Below are positions 1 to 8,535 of a stretch of DNA of 64,000 nucleotides, piece by piece. A model generated the notes under the pieces. It did not search any database. It was not told where the DNA came from and worked only from the letters and a program-made list of their open reading frames with translations. Within the stretch, counting starts at the first letter, position 1, and every line of letters starts with the position of its first letter. Position numbers and translations under genes: made by a program. This DNA comes from Streptomyces sp. NBC_00572. GTDB taxonomy: Bacteria; Actinomycetota; Actinomycetes; Streptomycetales; Streptomycetaceae. The stretch lies in assembly GCF_026341815.1 (NCBI RefSeq), contig NZ_JAPENX010000001.1, forward strand, positions 1,798,001 to 1,862,000. Direction: 5' to 3'.

Positions 1-149
1 TGCGCCTCGTTGCCGATGGCCTTGAGGTCGGCGGACGTCACCTTGTAGTCGCTGGGACCACCGCCGCCGCCGGGGTCGCTGGGCACACTGTTGAGCCTCA
101 TCGCCGCAGTCTCGCTGCGGACCTGGCTCCACTCCTCGTCGAACGACAT
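1..149 (-). CDS. N-terminal fragment of a type VII secretion-associated protein
   Basis: Only the first 49 codons are in the window; the gene runs off the left edge. It starts MSFDEEWSQVRSETAAMRLN and continues into a short glycine-rich linker. I do not recognise the family. Its position 47 bp downstream of a mycosin gene and in the same direction suggests it is the next member of an ESX-like accessory cluster. The short, polar, helix-forming N-terminus is compatible with an ESX-associated substrate or chaperone, but that is inference from context only. Confidence 0.6.
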   Translation of the reverse strand, partial: MSFDEEWSQVRSETAAMRLNSVPSDPGGGGGPSDYKVTSADLKAIGNEA

Positions 150-196
150 CTACTTCCTCATAAGTGAGTTACGGACGTCCACCGGCAGAGTCGCGC

Positions 197-1450
197 TCAG
201 CTCCGCCGTGAACGGAGTACGGGTACGGCGACGGCGGCACCGATCAGCACGGCCGCGCCGATGCCGAGGCCGATCCAGAGGCCGGTGTTGCCACCGTCGT
301 CGGTGGCGGCGGCCTGGGGAGCCGGGGCGGGCGCGGCGGACGACTCCGCAGGAGCCGGGTCGGCCGCCGGCAGGTCGGAGGGCGTGGGCGTAGCCGTCGC
401 GGTCTCGGGTGCGGCCTCGGTGAGGTCGTCGATGGGCCGCACATCGGCCGGGCCGGGATCGCCGGGCGTCTTCAGGGTACGAAGCGGGCGGACGGCACCG
501 AAGCCGATGTAGTCGCTGCGCTCCTCACCCCCCTTGGGCCCGGCGATCGTGTTGAGCATGACCTTCAGGACCTGGTTGTTGGTCCAGTCGGGGTGCTTCG
601 CCCAGAGAAGCGCGGCGGACGCGGAGGCGAGGGCGGTGGCGTCACTGGTACCGGTGGTCGTGCACATGCCCGTGCCGCCGCCGCACGCATGCACCAAGTC
701 CTTGCCCGGGGCGACGATGTCCACCTGGTCGCCGTGCTGGGACATCGGGATGCGCGTCAGCTCCTTGTCGATGGCGCCGACACCGACGACGCCGGGCGTT
801 GCGGCCGGGTACATCGGCCTGTTGCCCTTCTCGGCGTCGTTGCCGACACCGGCAAAGACCAAAGCACCCTTGCCCAGGGCGTACTTCACCGATTCCGTGA
901 GCTTCGGTGAGCCCGCGCCCACTGCCATCGAGATGTTGATGACCTTGGCCCCGGAGTCAACGGCGTAGCGGATCGCGTCGGGCACGACCCGGTTGAACTC
1001 CTCATCGGCTGCCGCCTGGCTCTTCGTGCCACTGTCCCCACCTGGCACACGTACAGGGAGGATCTTCGCCCCAGGGGCCAGCCCGAACGCTCCGTTACCG
1101 CCGTCACGTTCGCCGGTGCCCGCGATGAGCCCCGCCATGCCGGTGCCGTGGCCGTTGTAGTCGGTGAACTCGTCGCCCGGCTTGTCCGTGGCGAAATCCT
1201 TGCCCTTGAGGACCTGGCCCCGCAGGTCGGGGTTCTGCTTCTCCACCCCGGTGTCGATCACGGCTACTGTGACGCCCTTGCCCGTGCTGAGCTGCCAGAT
1301 CTCCTCGGCGCCCATGGTGTTCAGGTGCCACTGCCGGCCGCGGAAGTCCTTCGCATGGGCGGGGACGGAAGCGATGCCCACCAGCAGCATCCCCAAGGCG
1401 GCCGAGGCGGTGACTCGGGCACGGCTCCGACGAATACTGCTGGTACGCAT
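197..1450 (-). CDS. mycP: Mycosin-type subtilisin protease (S8, type VII secretion-associated)
   Basis: Membrane-anchored serine protease of 417 residues. The N-terminus is a Sec signal peptide (arginine-rich start, hydrophobic stretch, cleavage near AHA-KD at about residue 33). The subtilisin triad is intact: Asp66 in VIDTG, His101 in NGHGTGMAG and Ser269 in GTSDATALA, with oxyanion Asn204 in GVGND. A Pro/Ala-rich linker leads to one C-terminal membrane helix (about 390-412) followed by RSRRS, the usual mycosin layout. Mycosins process or stabilise type VII secretion components at the outer face of the membrane. It lies 17 bp after the WXG/PPE-like gene and is probably cotranscribed with it. 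No EccB-E membrane core is present in the window, so its secretion partner must be elsewhere. Confidence 0.88.
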   Translation of the reverse strand: MRTSSIRRSRARVTASAALGMLLVGIASVPAHAKDFRGRQWHLNTMGAEEIWQLSTGKGVTVAVIDTGVEKQNPDLRGQVLKGKDFATDKPGDEFTDYNGHGTGMAGLIAGTGERDGGNGAFGLAPGAKILPVRVPGGDSGTKSQAAADEEFNRVVPDAIRYAVDSGAKVINISMAVGAGSPKLTESVKYALGKGALVFAGVGNDAEKGNRPMYPAATPGVVGVGAIDKELTRIPMSQHGDQVDIVAPGKDLVHACGGGTGMCTTTGTSDATALASASAALLWAKHPDWTNNQVLKVMLNTIAGPKGGEERSDYIGFGAVRPLRTLKTPGDPGPADVRPIDDLTEAAPETATATPTPSDLPAADPAPAESSAAPAPAPQAAATDDGGNTGLWIGLGIGAAVLIGAAVAVPVLRSRRS

Positions 1451-1467
1451 CTGCTTCCTCGCGCTGA

Positions 1468-3009
1468 TCAGTCGATGACGGGCGGCGCCACGCGGCGCCC
1501 CTGCTGCCAGGTCTCCTCGTCCTCGACCAGGTAGTCGGGACGCTCTCCGTTCGTTTCCTCGCGGTCGCCGGCCTGCGTCGAGCCTCCGCGCACGAGGCCG
1601 GAGCCACCGGGCGTGAAGGGGCGTCCGGCGCCACCGGTGGTGCCGGCGCGCTGCGCCTTGCCTCCGACGACTCCGCCGCTCTCACCGGCGAGACGGCGTC
1701 CGCCGGTGATGCCGTTCTGCCCGGCGCCCGCGCCGCCCATCGGGCCGCCCATGCCGCCGCCGCCCATGGGGCGGCCCATGCCCATGCCGTTCCGTCCGCC
1801 CTGCTCGGCGCCGATGACCGTGCTGCGCGGGAGGCCGGTCTGAGGGCGCCCCGTGTGGGGCACCGCCTTGCCGCCGCTGATGCCCTCGCGGGTACCGCCC
1901 AGCGGGCCGGGACCGGTCGGAAGGCCGCGCGGTCCCCCGGGGTTCATCGGGTTGCGCATGCCGCCGGTGACGGGACCGGTGGGAGGCGGCAGCCCCGGAC
2001 CGCCCTTCGAGGGCAGCGGGGGCATGCCGGTGGTGGTCACGAACGGAGGCGTGGAACCGTCCGGCTTCGTGATCGGCGGCGGAGTGCCCGTCGGTCCCGG
2101 CCCGTTCGTGGTGGGGGGCTGGTGCGGCAGCGTGTCCACGCTGTCGATGCCCAGGTCCACGGGACGGTCGGGCTTGACCTCGGTCGGGGCGTCGGGCCGG
2201 TCGCCGGGCTTGACCACGTGCGTCGGCCCGGTCGGGTCGCCAGTCGGCGGGATCACCGTCGAGTCGGGCGTGGTCCGGGTGTCCGGCTGAGTGCGCGAGC
2301 CGGACGTCCCTGTGCTCGTGTCCGAACCCGTGGAGCTCCGGTCACGCTGGGTCGAGGACCCGTTGTACGAGGAATCGCCACCGACGGTGCCGTCCTGCGC
2401 CGGCACGAAAGCCCCCGGCGGCGGCGGGAACGTCGGCGGCACGTTGTTGCCCATGTGGAGGGTCGACCACATGTACGCCTCCGAGAGGCGCTTCATCTCA
2501 CCGGCCGCGGCCTCCCGGTTCGCCTCCTCCTTCGCCTTGATGGCCGCGAGCTCCTCGCTCGGCGCCATCGAGGACCGGGCGTTGTTGGCGACTGTCCGGG
2601 AGTCGGGGTCGTTGTGGTACTTCAGTGCCGCTTCGAGGTTCTCCTTGGCGGCCGCGTGGGACGCGTACCGGGGCATGGCGCTCTGCGCCGAGGCGATGGC
2701 GGAGGAGTTCTCCGCCATCCACTTGGCCCCGGCCTCGCTGTAGTCCGCGAGCCCCTTCGTCGAGTTGGCCACGTTGTTGGCCCACTCGGCGAAGGCCTTC
2801 TCGGCCTCGCCCTCCCAGTCCATGCGCTGCATGGAGGAGGTCAGGTCGGCGGCGATCCTCTCCAGTTGCGCCGCGACCGACTTCAGCCGCGTCGCCGCGT
2901 CGCCGACGTAGTAACTGCTGGCCTCGTCCAGCCATGCCAGCATCTGCTGATGGGACATGCCGCGGAAGTTGGTACCGCCGCCGCCTCCGCCGCCCTCTGC
3001 AGGCCTCAT
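1468..3009 (-). CDS. WXG/PPE-like secreted protein with long Pro/Gly-rich tail
   Basis: Protein of 513 residues. The first ~190 residues are helical and resemble the ESX WXG100/PPE fold, with a W-x-G turn at Trp65-Glu-Gly67 (DWEGEAEKAF). The rest is low complexity: Ser/Thr-rich (about 200-260), then Pro/Gly-rich with repeated GMGRPMGGGG-type segments, ending in an acidic EDEETWQQG tail. This is typical of actinomycete ESX-associated substrates with disordered C-terminal tails. No signal peptide is visible, as expected for type VII substrates. The start at 3009 follows a GAAGAGG-like ribosome site; an internal Met at 2958 (MSHQQMLAW) is an alternative that loses only a glycine run. It sits between a second helical ESX-like gene and the mycosin. 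Confidence 0.72.
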   Translation of the reverse strand: MRPAEGGGGGGGTNFRGMSHQQMLAWLDEASSYYVGDAATRLKSVAAQLERIAADLTSSMQRMDWEGEAEKAFAEWANNVANSTKGLADYSEAGAKWMAENSSAIASAQSAMPRYASHAAAKENLEAALKYHNDPDSRTVANNARSSMAPSEELAAIKAKEEANREAAAGEMKRLSEAYMWSTLHMGNNVPPTFPPPPGAFVPAQDGTVGGDSSYNGSSTQRDRSSTGSDTSTGTSGSRTQPDTRTTPDSTVIPPTGDPTGPTHVVKPGDRPDAPTEVKPDRPVDLGIDSVDTLPHQPPTTNGPGPTGTPPPITKPDGSTPPFVTTTGMPPLPSKGGPGLPPPTGPVTGGMRNPMNPGGPRGLPTGPGPLGGTREGISGGKAVPHTGRPQTGLPRSTVIGAEQGGRNGMGMGRPMGGGGMGGPMGGAGAGQNGITGGRRLAGESGGVVGGKAQRAGTTGGAGRPFTPGGSGLVRGGSTQAGDREETNGERPDYLVEDEETWQQGRRVAPPVID

Positions 3010-3053
3010 CTGTCGCCTCTTCCCCGTGTACCAGAAATTCCGTCCGCGCCTGC

Positions 3054-3524
3054 CTACTGCAAGGAGGCGTCGCCGCTGGCCGTCTGGTCGCCCTCGCTCG
3101 CCGGCGCCCCGCGGCCCGCTTCCTTGTCGGCCTTCTCCTTGGCGTCGAAGGTCCGCTGGTGGATGTCGATCATCTTGCGCTTGATGTCGTCGTCCATCTC
3201 CTCGAAGCCGTTCTTCGAGGCGACGACCGCGATTCCCAGGCCTTCCAGGCAGTCGTTGAGCAGGCCAGAGAGCTCCACGAGGCGCGAAAGGGTCCCGTCG
3301 TAGGCCGCGTAGGCGCCCTGGGCCTCACCCCAGGCCGCGCCGCCGCCGCCGAACTGGGTGCGGGTCACCGGGTCGGCCTTCAACTGGCCGGCTCCGGCGC
3401 CCGAACCCTGGAGCTCCTTGATGAGCCCCTCGACCTGCTTCCTGAACGTCTCCATGGAGTCGGCGCTGTACTTCACGGCCTGCGCCCGCATCCCGGACGC
3501 CATTCCACCGACGTAGGCTTCCAT
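3054..3524 (-). CDS. ESX-like helical protein, type VII secretion-associated
   Basis: Protein of 156 residues starting MEAYVGGMASGMRAQAVKY. The ATG at 3524 is chosen because GGGGAGGA lies 8 nt upstream; longer in-frame starts lack a ribosome site and add an unlikely leader. The sequence is predicted almost wholly helical, with a central Gly-rich turn followed by AAWGEAQGAY, resembling an ESAT-6-like helical hairpin, and ends in a charged Lys/Glu-rich tail. It is the first gene of the minus-strand ESX-like cluster, 44 bp ahead of the WXG/PPE-like gene. It is probably a partner or chaperone of that protein; the exact family is not recognised. Confidence 0.62.
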   Translation of the reverse strand: MEAYVGGMASGMRAQAVKYSADSMETFRKQVEGLIKELQGSGAGAGQLKADPVTRTQFGGGGAAWGEAQGAYAAYDGTLSRLVELSGLLNDCLEGLGIAVVASKNGFEEMDDDIKRKMIDIHQRTFDAKEKADKEAGRGAPASEGDQTASGDASLQ

Positions 3525-3644
3525 GCCCGCGCTCCTCCCCCGTGTGAACACCCGTGCGCTTCCAACCGAGTCTAGAAGTTCACTGTAGCCAGGAAGGACG
3601 ACAACGCGCACCTCCGGGTTGCACAAGCAACGGGCATCACATGG

Positions 3645-5969
3645 TTACGAATTGGGCACGGCGACGGCCGCCTGGGGCCTGATCGGGAGGCGGTTGACCG
3701 GGCGGCCTGTTGCGGCGCGCACCGCTGAGGCCACTGCGGCGGGCGAGGTGACGACCGGGATCGCGCTCGCGGCCTTCGCTCCGAACGGGGCGACGACGTC
3801 TCGTTCTTCGACGAGTTTCACGATGCGAATGTCCGGGGCGTCCAGGGATGTCGGGAGTGCGTAGCCCGTGAAGTCGGGGTGCCGGACCAGGCCGCGGGCG
3901 GTGCGGAGGTTCTCCGTGAGGGCCGCGCCGACGCCCTGGGTGACGCCCGCTTCGATGCGGGTGGCGAGCTGGGCGGGGTTGAGGATGCGGCCGACGTCCT
4001 GGGCGACGGCCATCTCCACGACTCGTACGGCGCCGAGTTCGATGTCCACGTCGACCACCGCGCGGATCGCGCAGAACGCGAGACCGACGAACGCGTCGCC
4101 CTGGCCCGCCTCGTCGAGGGGCTCGGTCGGGTGGGGGCGGCACTGGGCGGTGGCCCAGAGTTCCTTGCCGTCCATCGCCTCGGTGACGGTCGTCGAGAGG
4201 ACTCCGTCGTACGAGGTGATCTTGCCGTCGGTGATCTGGAGGAGCTCCGTCGACATGCCGAACTGGTGGGCCAGCGGCTGGAGGAGCTGCGTGCGGACCA
4301 TCTTCGCGGCCCGCTCCACCGCCCCGCCGGAGACCCAGGTGTGGCGACCGTGGGCCGCGGGTCCCGCCGGCGGCTGGTCGGTGTCGACGGGGGCCACGTG
4401 GACCTCGTCGATGCCAAGGGTGTCCTGCACGATCTGGCGGGCGAGGGTCGAGAAGCCCGAACCGGTGTCCACGGCCGAGCAGATGACCGTCGCCACGCCC
4501 TCCTGGACGCGTACGGTCGCCGTCGACACCTCGTCGGTGCCCTCGGCGCCCAGCATGTGCACCATGCCCAGCGCGTAGCCCACGCCCCGCCGCACCGCGC
4601 CGGGTTCGCCCGCGCCCTCGGGGCCGCCGGGCAGCAGCCACTCGCCCTCGGGGGTGTCCTTGGGGAGCGGGGGCAGCGGGAAGTCCCGTACGGCGGAGAG
4701 GAGTTCGGCCACCGGGGCCGGGCACGTGACCGTCTGGCCCGTGGGGAGGATGTCGCCGGTCGACATCACGTTCCGCATGCGCAGCTCCGCCGGGTCGACG
4801 CCCAGCTTCGCCGCCAGTTTGTCCATCTGCGCCTCGTACGCAGCGCACACCTGCATCGCGCCCTCGCCCCGCACATGGCCGGACGGCGGGTTGTTCGTAC
4901 GGACCGCCCAGCCTTCGACGAAGGCGTGCGGGACGACGTACGGGCCGCAGGCGAAGGCCACGGCCGCCGCGAGGGACTCCGACGAGGAGTCGGCGTACGC
5001 GCCCGCGTCGAGCAGGATCTGCGCCTCCACCTTCACCAGGCGCCCTTCCGCGTCCGCGTGGTGCCGGTAGCGCAGCAGGGTGGGGTGCCGGTGGGCGTGG
5101 CCGAGGAAGGATTCCTCGCGCGTAGCGGTGAGCTTGACCGGGCAGCCGGTACGCAGCGCGAGCAGGCCCAGCGGGATCTGGAAGCCCGGGTCCTCGCGGT
5201 CGCCGGTGGCGCCGGGGACGCCGGTGACGACCAGCTTGACCTGCTCGGGCGGCAGGCCGAAGCAGGCGGCGGCCAGGTCGCGGTCGGTGTGCGGGTCGGT
5301 CGAGGCGGTGTAGAGCTCCACCCCGCCGTCGGGACGCGGTACGGCGAGGCCCGCCTCCGCGCCGATCGGCGCCGGGTCCTGGCGGCCGATCCGGTACAGG
5401 CCCTCGACGACGATCTCGCCCGTCGCCTCCGGGTCGCCGAAGCGGAGCGGAATGTGCCGGATCAGGTTTCCGTCGGGGTGCAGCGCCTCCGCCGCGAACG
5501 CCTTCTCCGGGTCCGTGACCGGATCGAGCACCTCGTACTCGACGCTGATCGCGGCGGCGGCGAGGCGGGCCGTGTCGGGGTGGTCGGCAGCCACGGCGGC
5601 GAGTGCCTCGCCGTGGTGCCGGACCAGGTCGGCGGCGAACACCGGGCGGTCGGCGACCCGGCGACCGTACGTCGCCGCGCCGGGTACGTCGGCGGCCGTC
5701 ACCACGGCCCGTACGCCCGGCATGGCGGTGGCGGCGCTGGTGTCGACGGAGACGATGCGCGCGTGCGGGTGCGGGGAGCGCAGGATCGCGGCCCAGAGCA
5801 GCCCCTCGGCCCACAGGTCGGAGGCGTACGGGAAGGTGCCCTCGGTCTTCGCCCGTGACTCGGCCTGCGGGAGCGAGGTGCCGAGGCCGCGCGCGGGCGG
5901 CTCCTGGCCGAGGGGCCCGGGGGTGTCCAGGGCCGGGACCGTGGGAACGGCGGTGATCGCGTCGCTCAC
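3645..5969 (-). CDS. Xanthine dehydrogenase-family molybdopterin-binding subunit (degenerate active site)
   Basis: Large subunit of a molybdenum hydroxylase, 774 residues, containing the aldehyde oxidase/xanthine dehydrogenase a/b hammerhead (about 45-160) and Moco-binding domain. The GTG start at 5969 overlaps the TGA of the 2Fe-2S gene by 4 bp, so the subunits are translationally coupled. Recognisable features are the VRGEGAMQ loop and the C-terminal PFGAKAASAIP segment. In characterised family members the latter reads GAKGVGE-P and supplies the catalytic Glu; here that position is Ala/Ser. The GQG glutamine loop that contacts the cofactor is GSG (SAVDTGSGFST). The substrate cannot be deduced, and activity as a classical hydroxylase is doubtful. 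It is the last gene of the operon. Confidence 0.85.
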   Translation of the reverse strand: MSDAITAVPTVPALDTPGPLGQEPPARGLGTSLPQAESRAKTEGTFPYASDLWAEGLLWAAILRSPHPHARIVSVDTSAATAMPGVRAVVTAADVPGAATYGRRVADRPVFAADLVRHHGEALAAVAADHPDTARLAAAAISVEYEVLDPVTDPEKAFAAEALHPDGNLIRHIPLRFGDPEATGEIVVEGLYRIGRQDPAPIGAEAGLAVPRPDGGVELYTASTDPHTDRDLAAACFGLPPEQVKLVVTGVPGATGDREDPGFQIPLGLLALRTGCPVKLTATREESFLGHAHRHPTLLRYRHHADAEGRLVKVEAQILLDAGAYADSSSESLAAAVAFACGPYVVPHAFVEGWAVRTNNPPSGHVRGEGAMQVCAAYEAQMDKLAAKLGVDPAELRMRNVMSTGDILPTGQTVTCPAPVAELLSAVRDFPLPPLPKDTPEGEWLLPGGPEGAGEPGAVRRGVGYALGMVHMLGAEGTDEVSTATVRVQEGVATVICSAVDTGSGFSTLARQIVQDTLGIDEVHVAPVDTDQPPAGPAAHGRHTWVSGGAVERAAKMVRTQLLQPLAHQFGMSTELLQITDGKITSYDGVLSTTVTEAMDGKELWATAQCRPHPTEPLDEAGQGDAFVGLAFCAIRAVVDVDIELGAVRVVEMAVAQDVGRILNPAQLATRIEAGVTQGVGAALTENLRTARGLVRHPDFTGYALPTSLDAPDIRIVKLVEERDVVAPFGAKAASAIPVVTSPAAVASAVRAATGRPVNRLPIRPQAAVAVPNS

Positions 5970-7438
5970 GCCATGCCTCCGTCGTGCGGGTGGGGAATCT
6001 GGTGCGGGACACGGGGCTCGTCGGAGGCTTCGGCCGCGGCGCTCGCCTCGCGCTCGGACACGACGTCGCGTACGGCTTCGAGGACGCCCCGGTAGCCGGA
6101 GCAGCGGCAGAGGTTGCCGGCGAGCGCCTGGCGGGTCTCGAGTTCGCTGGGGGCGTGGTTGCCCTCCAGGAGGTCGTGCACGGTCATGCACATGCCGGGG
6201 ATGCAGAAGCCGCACTGCACGGTGCCGCACTTGGCCATCGCCCGCTGCACGTCGGAGGGCTCCCCGTCGACCGCGAGGCCCTCGACCGTCCGCACCTCGC
6301 TCCCGGCGGCGGTCGCCGCGGGGACCAGGCAGGAGGCGACGAGCCGGCCGTCGACCTGCACGTTGCACGCGCCGCACTCGCCCTGCGAGCAGCCGTCCTT
6401 GGCCCCGGCGAGGCCGAGGCGCTCGCGCAGGACGTAGAGCAGCGACTCGCCGATCCAGGAGCCGGTGACGGGCCGGTCGGCGCCGTTGACCCGGAGGGTG
6501 TACGAGGTGTGGGGGTGCTCGTCGCTGTCGGTGGAGGCGGCGAGGTTCAGGCCGGGGGCCGGGTCGGGTGCGGGAACGGGGTCCTCGTGGGCGGCCGACA
6601 TGTCGGGCTCATCCGGCCCGTCGCCCGGCTCCTCGCCGGGCCCCTCCGTCTCCGCCTCGGCCTGCTCGGCCTCCGGGCTCGCGCCCGGCTCGCCGTCGCC
6701 CGCGTCGGCGGCCGCCGCATCGGTCTCGGTGACGGCCTGCGCGGCCGGCTCCTCCGGAAGCGCCCACGGCGCCGGGGCGCCGCCCGGCAGGGTCGCAGGA
6801 GCCTCGGCGTAGGGCCTGACGGACGAGGCGGCGAACTCGCCCGGCTCCTCCGTCGGCTCGGCACCTTCGGCCTCGACCTCGGCCATGTCCGGTACGACCG
6901 GAATCTCCCACTGGCCGGTGGTGCCGGAGGCGGCGGGCGCCGTCACCTCCGTGAAGCGCCACTCGGCCGTCGCGTGCGGATCCTGCTCGAAGTGCTCGAC
7001 GCGCTCCGTGTGGCCGGTGTGGCCGCCGTTGCCGGTGTGACCCGCCTGCTCGAAGTGTCCGGGCTGCCCCGCGTACCCCGTCTGCTCGACGTACTCGGCC
7101 GGCTGCCCGAAGGGCGCGCCCCGGTCGGCGTACTCCGCACCGTCGAAGTACTGGGTCTGCTCCGCGTACCCGGTCTGCTCCGCCTGCGTCGGCAGGTGGA
7201 CCGTCCACGTGCCCGTCGCCGCCGGGTCCGTCGCCGCCTGGGTGAGCGGCTGCAGCGGGGTGATCATCGGCGGTACGTAGCCGTGGCCGGGGGCCTCCAG
7301 GGGGACGCCGTCCAGCATGAAGTCCGGGGGCAGCTGGACGAACGCGGTGGCGTCCCCGTCGTACCCCTCGCTCTGCGGGATCGGCTCCCAGCCGCCCGGG
7401 CTGCCGCCCTGGTTCCCGTGCTGTTCGTTGCTGCTCAC
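5966..7438 (-). CDS. 2Fe-2S subunit of molybdenum hydroxylase with ~310-residue N-terminal extension
   Basis: Electron-transfer subunit of 490 residues. The C-terminal ~180 residues form the canonical small subunit: a plant-type ferredoxin domain (DGCSQGECGACNV, later C in VASCLVPA) and an all-helical domain with the second cluster (CGTVQCGFCIPGM and NLCRCSGY). The family is usually about 150-200 residues long. Here a ~310-residue low-complexity region rich in Gly, Glu, Gln, Tyr and Pro precedes it, with repeats of EQTGY/GQPxxF-type units and then an acidic Ala/Glu/Pro stretch. The GTG start at 7438 overlaps the FAD gene stop (GTGA), which argues that the long form is the real one. The open frame continues upstream into the FAD and hexosaminidase genes, but that part is shadow. 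Confidence 0.82.
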   Translation of the reverse strand: MSSNEQHGNQGGSPGGWEPIPQSEGYDGDATAFVQLPPDFMLDGVPLEAPGHGYVPPMITPLQPLTQAATDPAATGTWTVHLPTQAEQTGYAEQTQYFDGAEYADRGAPFGQPAEYVEQTGYAGQPGHFEQAGHTGNGGHTGHTERVEHFEQDPHATAEWRFTEVTAPAASGTTGQWEIPVVPDMAEVEAEGAEPTEEPGEFAASSVRPYAEAPATLPGGAPAPWALPEEPAAQAVTETDAAAADAGDGEPGASPEAEQAEAETEGPGEEPGDGPDEPDMSAAHEDPVPAPDPAPGLNLAASTDSDEHPHTSYTLRVNGADRPVTGSWIGESLLYVLRERLGLAGAKDGCSQGECGACNVQVDGRLVASCLVPAATAAGSEVRTVEGLAVDGEPSDVQRAMAKCGTVQCGFCIPGMCMTVHDLLEGNHAPSELETRQALAGNLCRCSGYRGVLEAVRDVVSEREASAAAEASDEPRVPHQIPHPHDGGMA

Positions 7439-8310
7439 GACAGTGCCCTCCCCAGTGCCCGTCGGGCGAGTGCGGCGACCGTGCGCCGCAGGTGCAGTAC
7501 GGCCGGGGGCAACACTTCGTCGCCCGGCGGGTCCGGGATGCAGGCGGCGGCGACGTACTCGCCGAACGCCGCGAGCGCCTCGGGGGCGAGCCCCCGGTCG
7601 TTGTCCCAGTCGACCAGCGAGGCGATCCAGCGCTCCGCCTCCAGCGGGCGCAGCGGCATCGGCGCGACGGCGCCGACCGCGCAGCGCACCCCGCGCCTGG
7701 CCGGGTCGAGGACGACGGCGACGGAGGCGGTGGCGCGGGCCGGGCCGGTACGGCCGGTGGCCTTGACGAAGACCTGGGGGGCGTGGAGCAGCGGGACGCG
7801 GACGAAGGCGACGAGCTCGCCGGGAGCCAGCAGGTCGCGTCCTGCCAGCAGGTGGGAGACGGGGATCTCGCGGCTGCCGAGCGGCCCGAGGACGACCAGG
7901 TCGGCCTCCAGGGCGGCGAGGACGGGCAGCGAGTCGCCGGTGGGCGCGGCGGTGACGACGTTGCCGCCGAGGGTGCCCGCGTTGCGGATCTGGGGCGGTC
8001 CCGCCGCGCGGGAGGCGGCGGCGAGGGCGGGGATGAGGGCGGCGAAGTCGGGGCGGCCCATGCGCGCGTGCGTGAGGCCCGCGCCGAGGAGTGCGTGGCC
8101 GTCCTGGTACTGCCAGCCACGGATTTCGTTGATGCGGCTCAGGCCGACGAGTCCGGCGGGGCGGAGCTGGCCCTTGTTGACGGCGGCCATCAGGTCGGTG
8201 CCACCGGCGACGGGGACGGCGGCCGGCATGGCCGTGAGCGCCGCCACGGCCTCGTCCAGCGAGGCGGGCAGCGTCACGGACTGCGCCGTCTGTGGTGCGT
8301 GCGTGGTCAA
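7435..8310 (-). CDS. FAD-binding subunit of molybdenum hydroxylase
   Basis: Medium subunit of 291 residues of the CO dehydrogenase/xanthine dehydrogenase FAD-binding type. FAD motifs are AVPVAGGTDLMAAV (pyrophosphate loop) and NAGTLGGNVVTAAPTGDSLPVLAALEA; the C-terminal half matches the CO_deh_flav_C fold. It passes electrons from the 2Fe-2S subunit to NAD or another acceptor. A TTG start at 8310 is chosen because GGGAAGGGG precedes it and the conserved domain begins just after it; an ATG at 8421 would add a non-conserved, basic leader and lies upstream of a plausible promoter. It is the first gene of the FAD, 2Fe-2S, Moco operon. No XdhC-type maturation gene is in the window. Confidence 0.82.
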   Translation of the reverse strand: MTTHAPQTAQSVTLPASLDEAVAALTAMPAAVPVAGGTDLMAAVNKGQLRPAGLVGLSRINEIRGWQYQDGHALLGAGLTHARMGRPDFAALIPALAAASRAAGPPQIRNAGTLGGNVVTAAPTGDSLPVLAALEADLVVLGPLGSREIPVSHLLAGRDLLAPGELVAFVRVPLLHAPQVFVKATGRTGPARATASVAVVLDPARRGVRCAVGAVAPMPLRPLEAERWIASLVDWDNDRGLAPEALAAFGEYVAAACIPDPPGDEVLPPAVLHLRRTVAALARRALGRALS

Positions 8311-8379
8311 CCCGCTGCCCCTTCCCGGTGTCCCGGTGGTCCCCGAATGTGCCCGGCGGTCGCGCCTGCGTGTGGGCGT

Positions 8380-8410
8380 ACCGTACGTGCTCACAGGCCG
8401 GACGTGGCAA
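8380..8410 (-). promoter_or_regulatory. Possible promoter of molybdenum hydroxylase operon
   Basis: On the minus strand TTGCCA (8405-8410) is followed after 19 bp by TACGGT (8380-8385), which fits the TAnnnT form of Streptomyces vegetative -10 sites. The spacer is one or two bases long. It would give a leader of about 60 nt ahead of the TTG start at 8310. This is pattern matching only. Confidence 0.3.
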
Positions 8411-8535
8411 CTCTGGCACATCTTCCGAGCGGTCCGGCGCGAGGGTCCGCGAAGGACTGTTCCGTCCGGGACGCCCCGAGGAGCGACGGTAACTTCCGTT
8501 TCGCCGCTCTTGGGTGAAGGGGCTTGTCGGGTCCC

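Noticed and set aside
8311..8421. ATG at 8421 as start of the FAD-binding subunit
   Set aside because: The added 37 residues are not conserved-looking, lie upstream of a promoter candidate and lack a ribosome site; TTG at 8310 has one.
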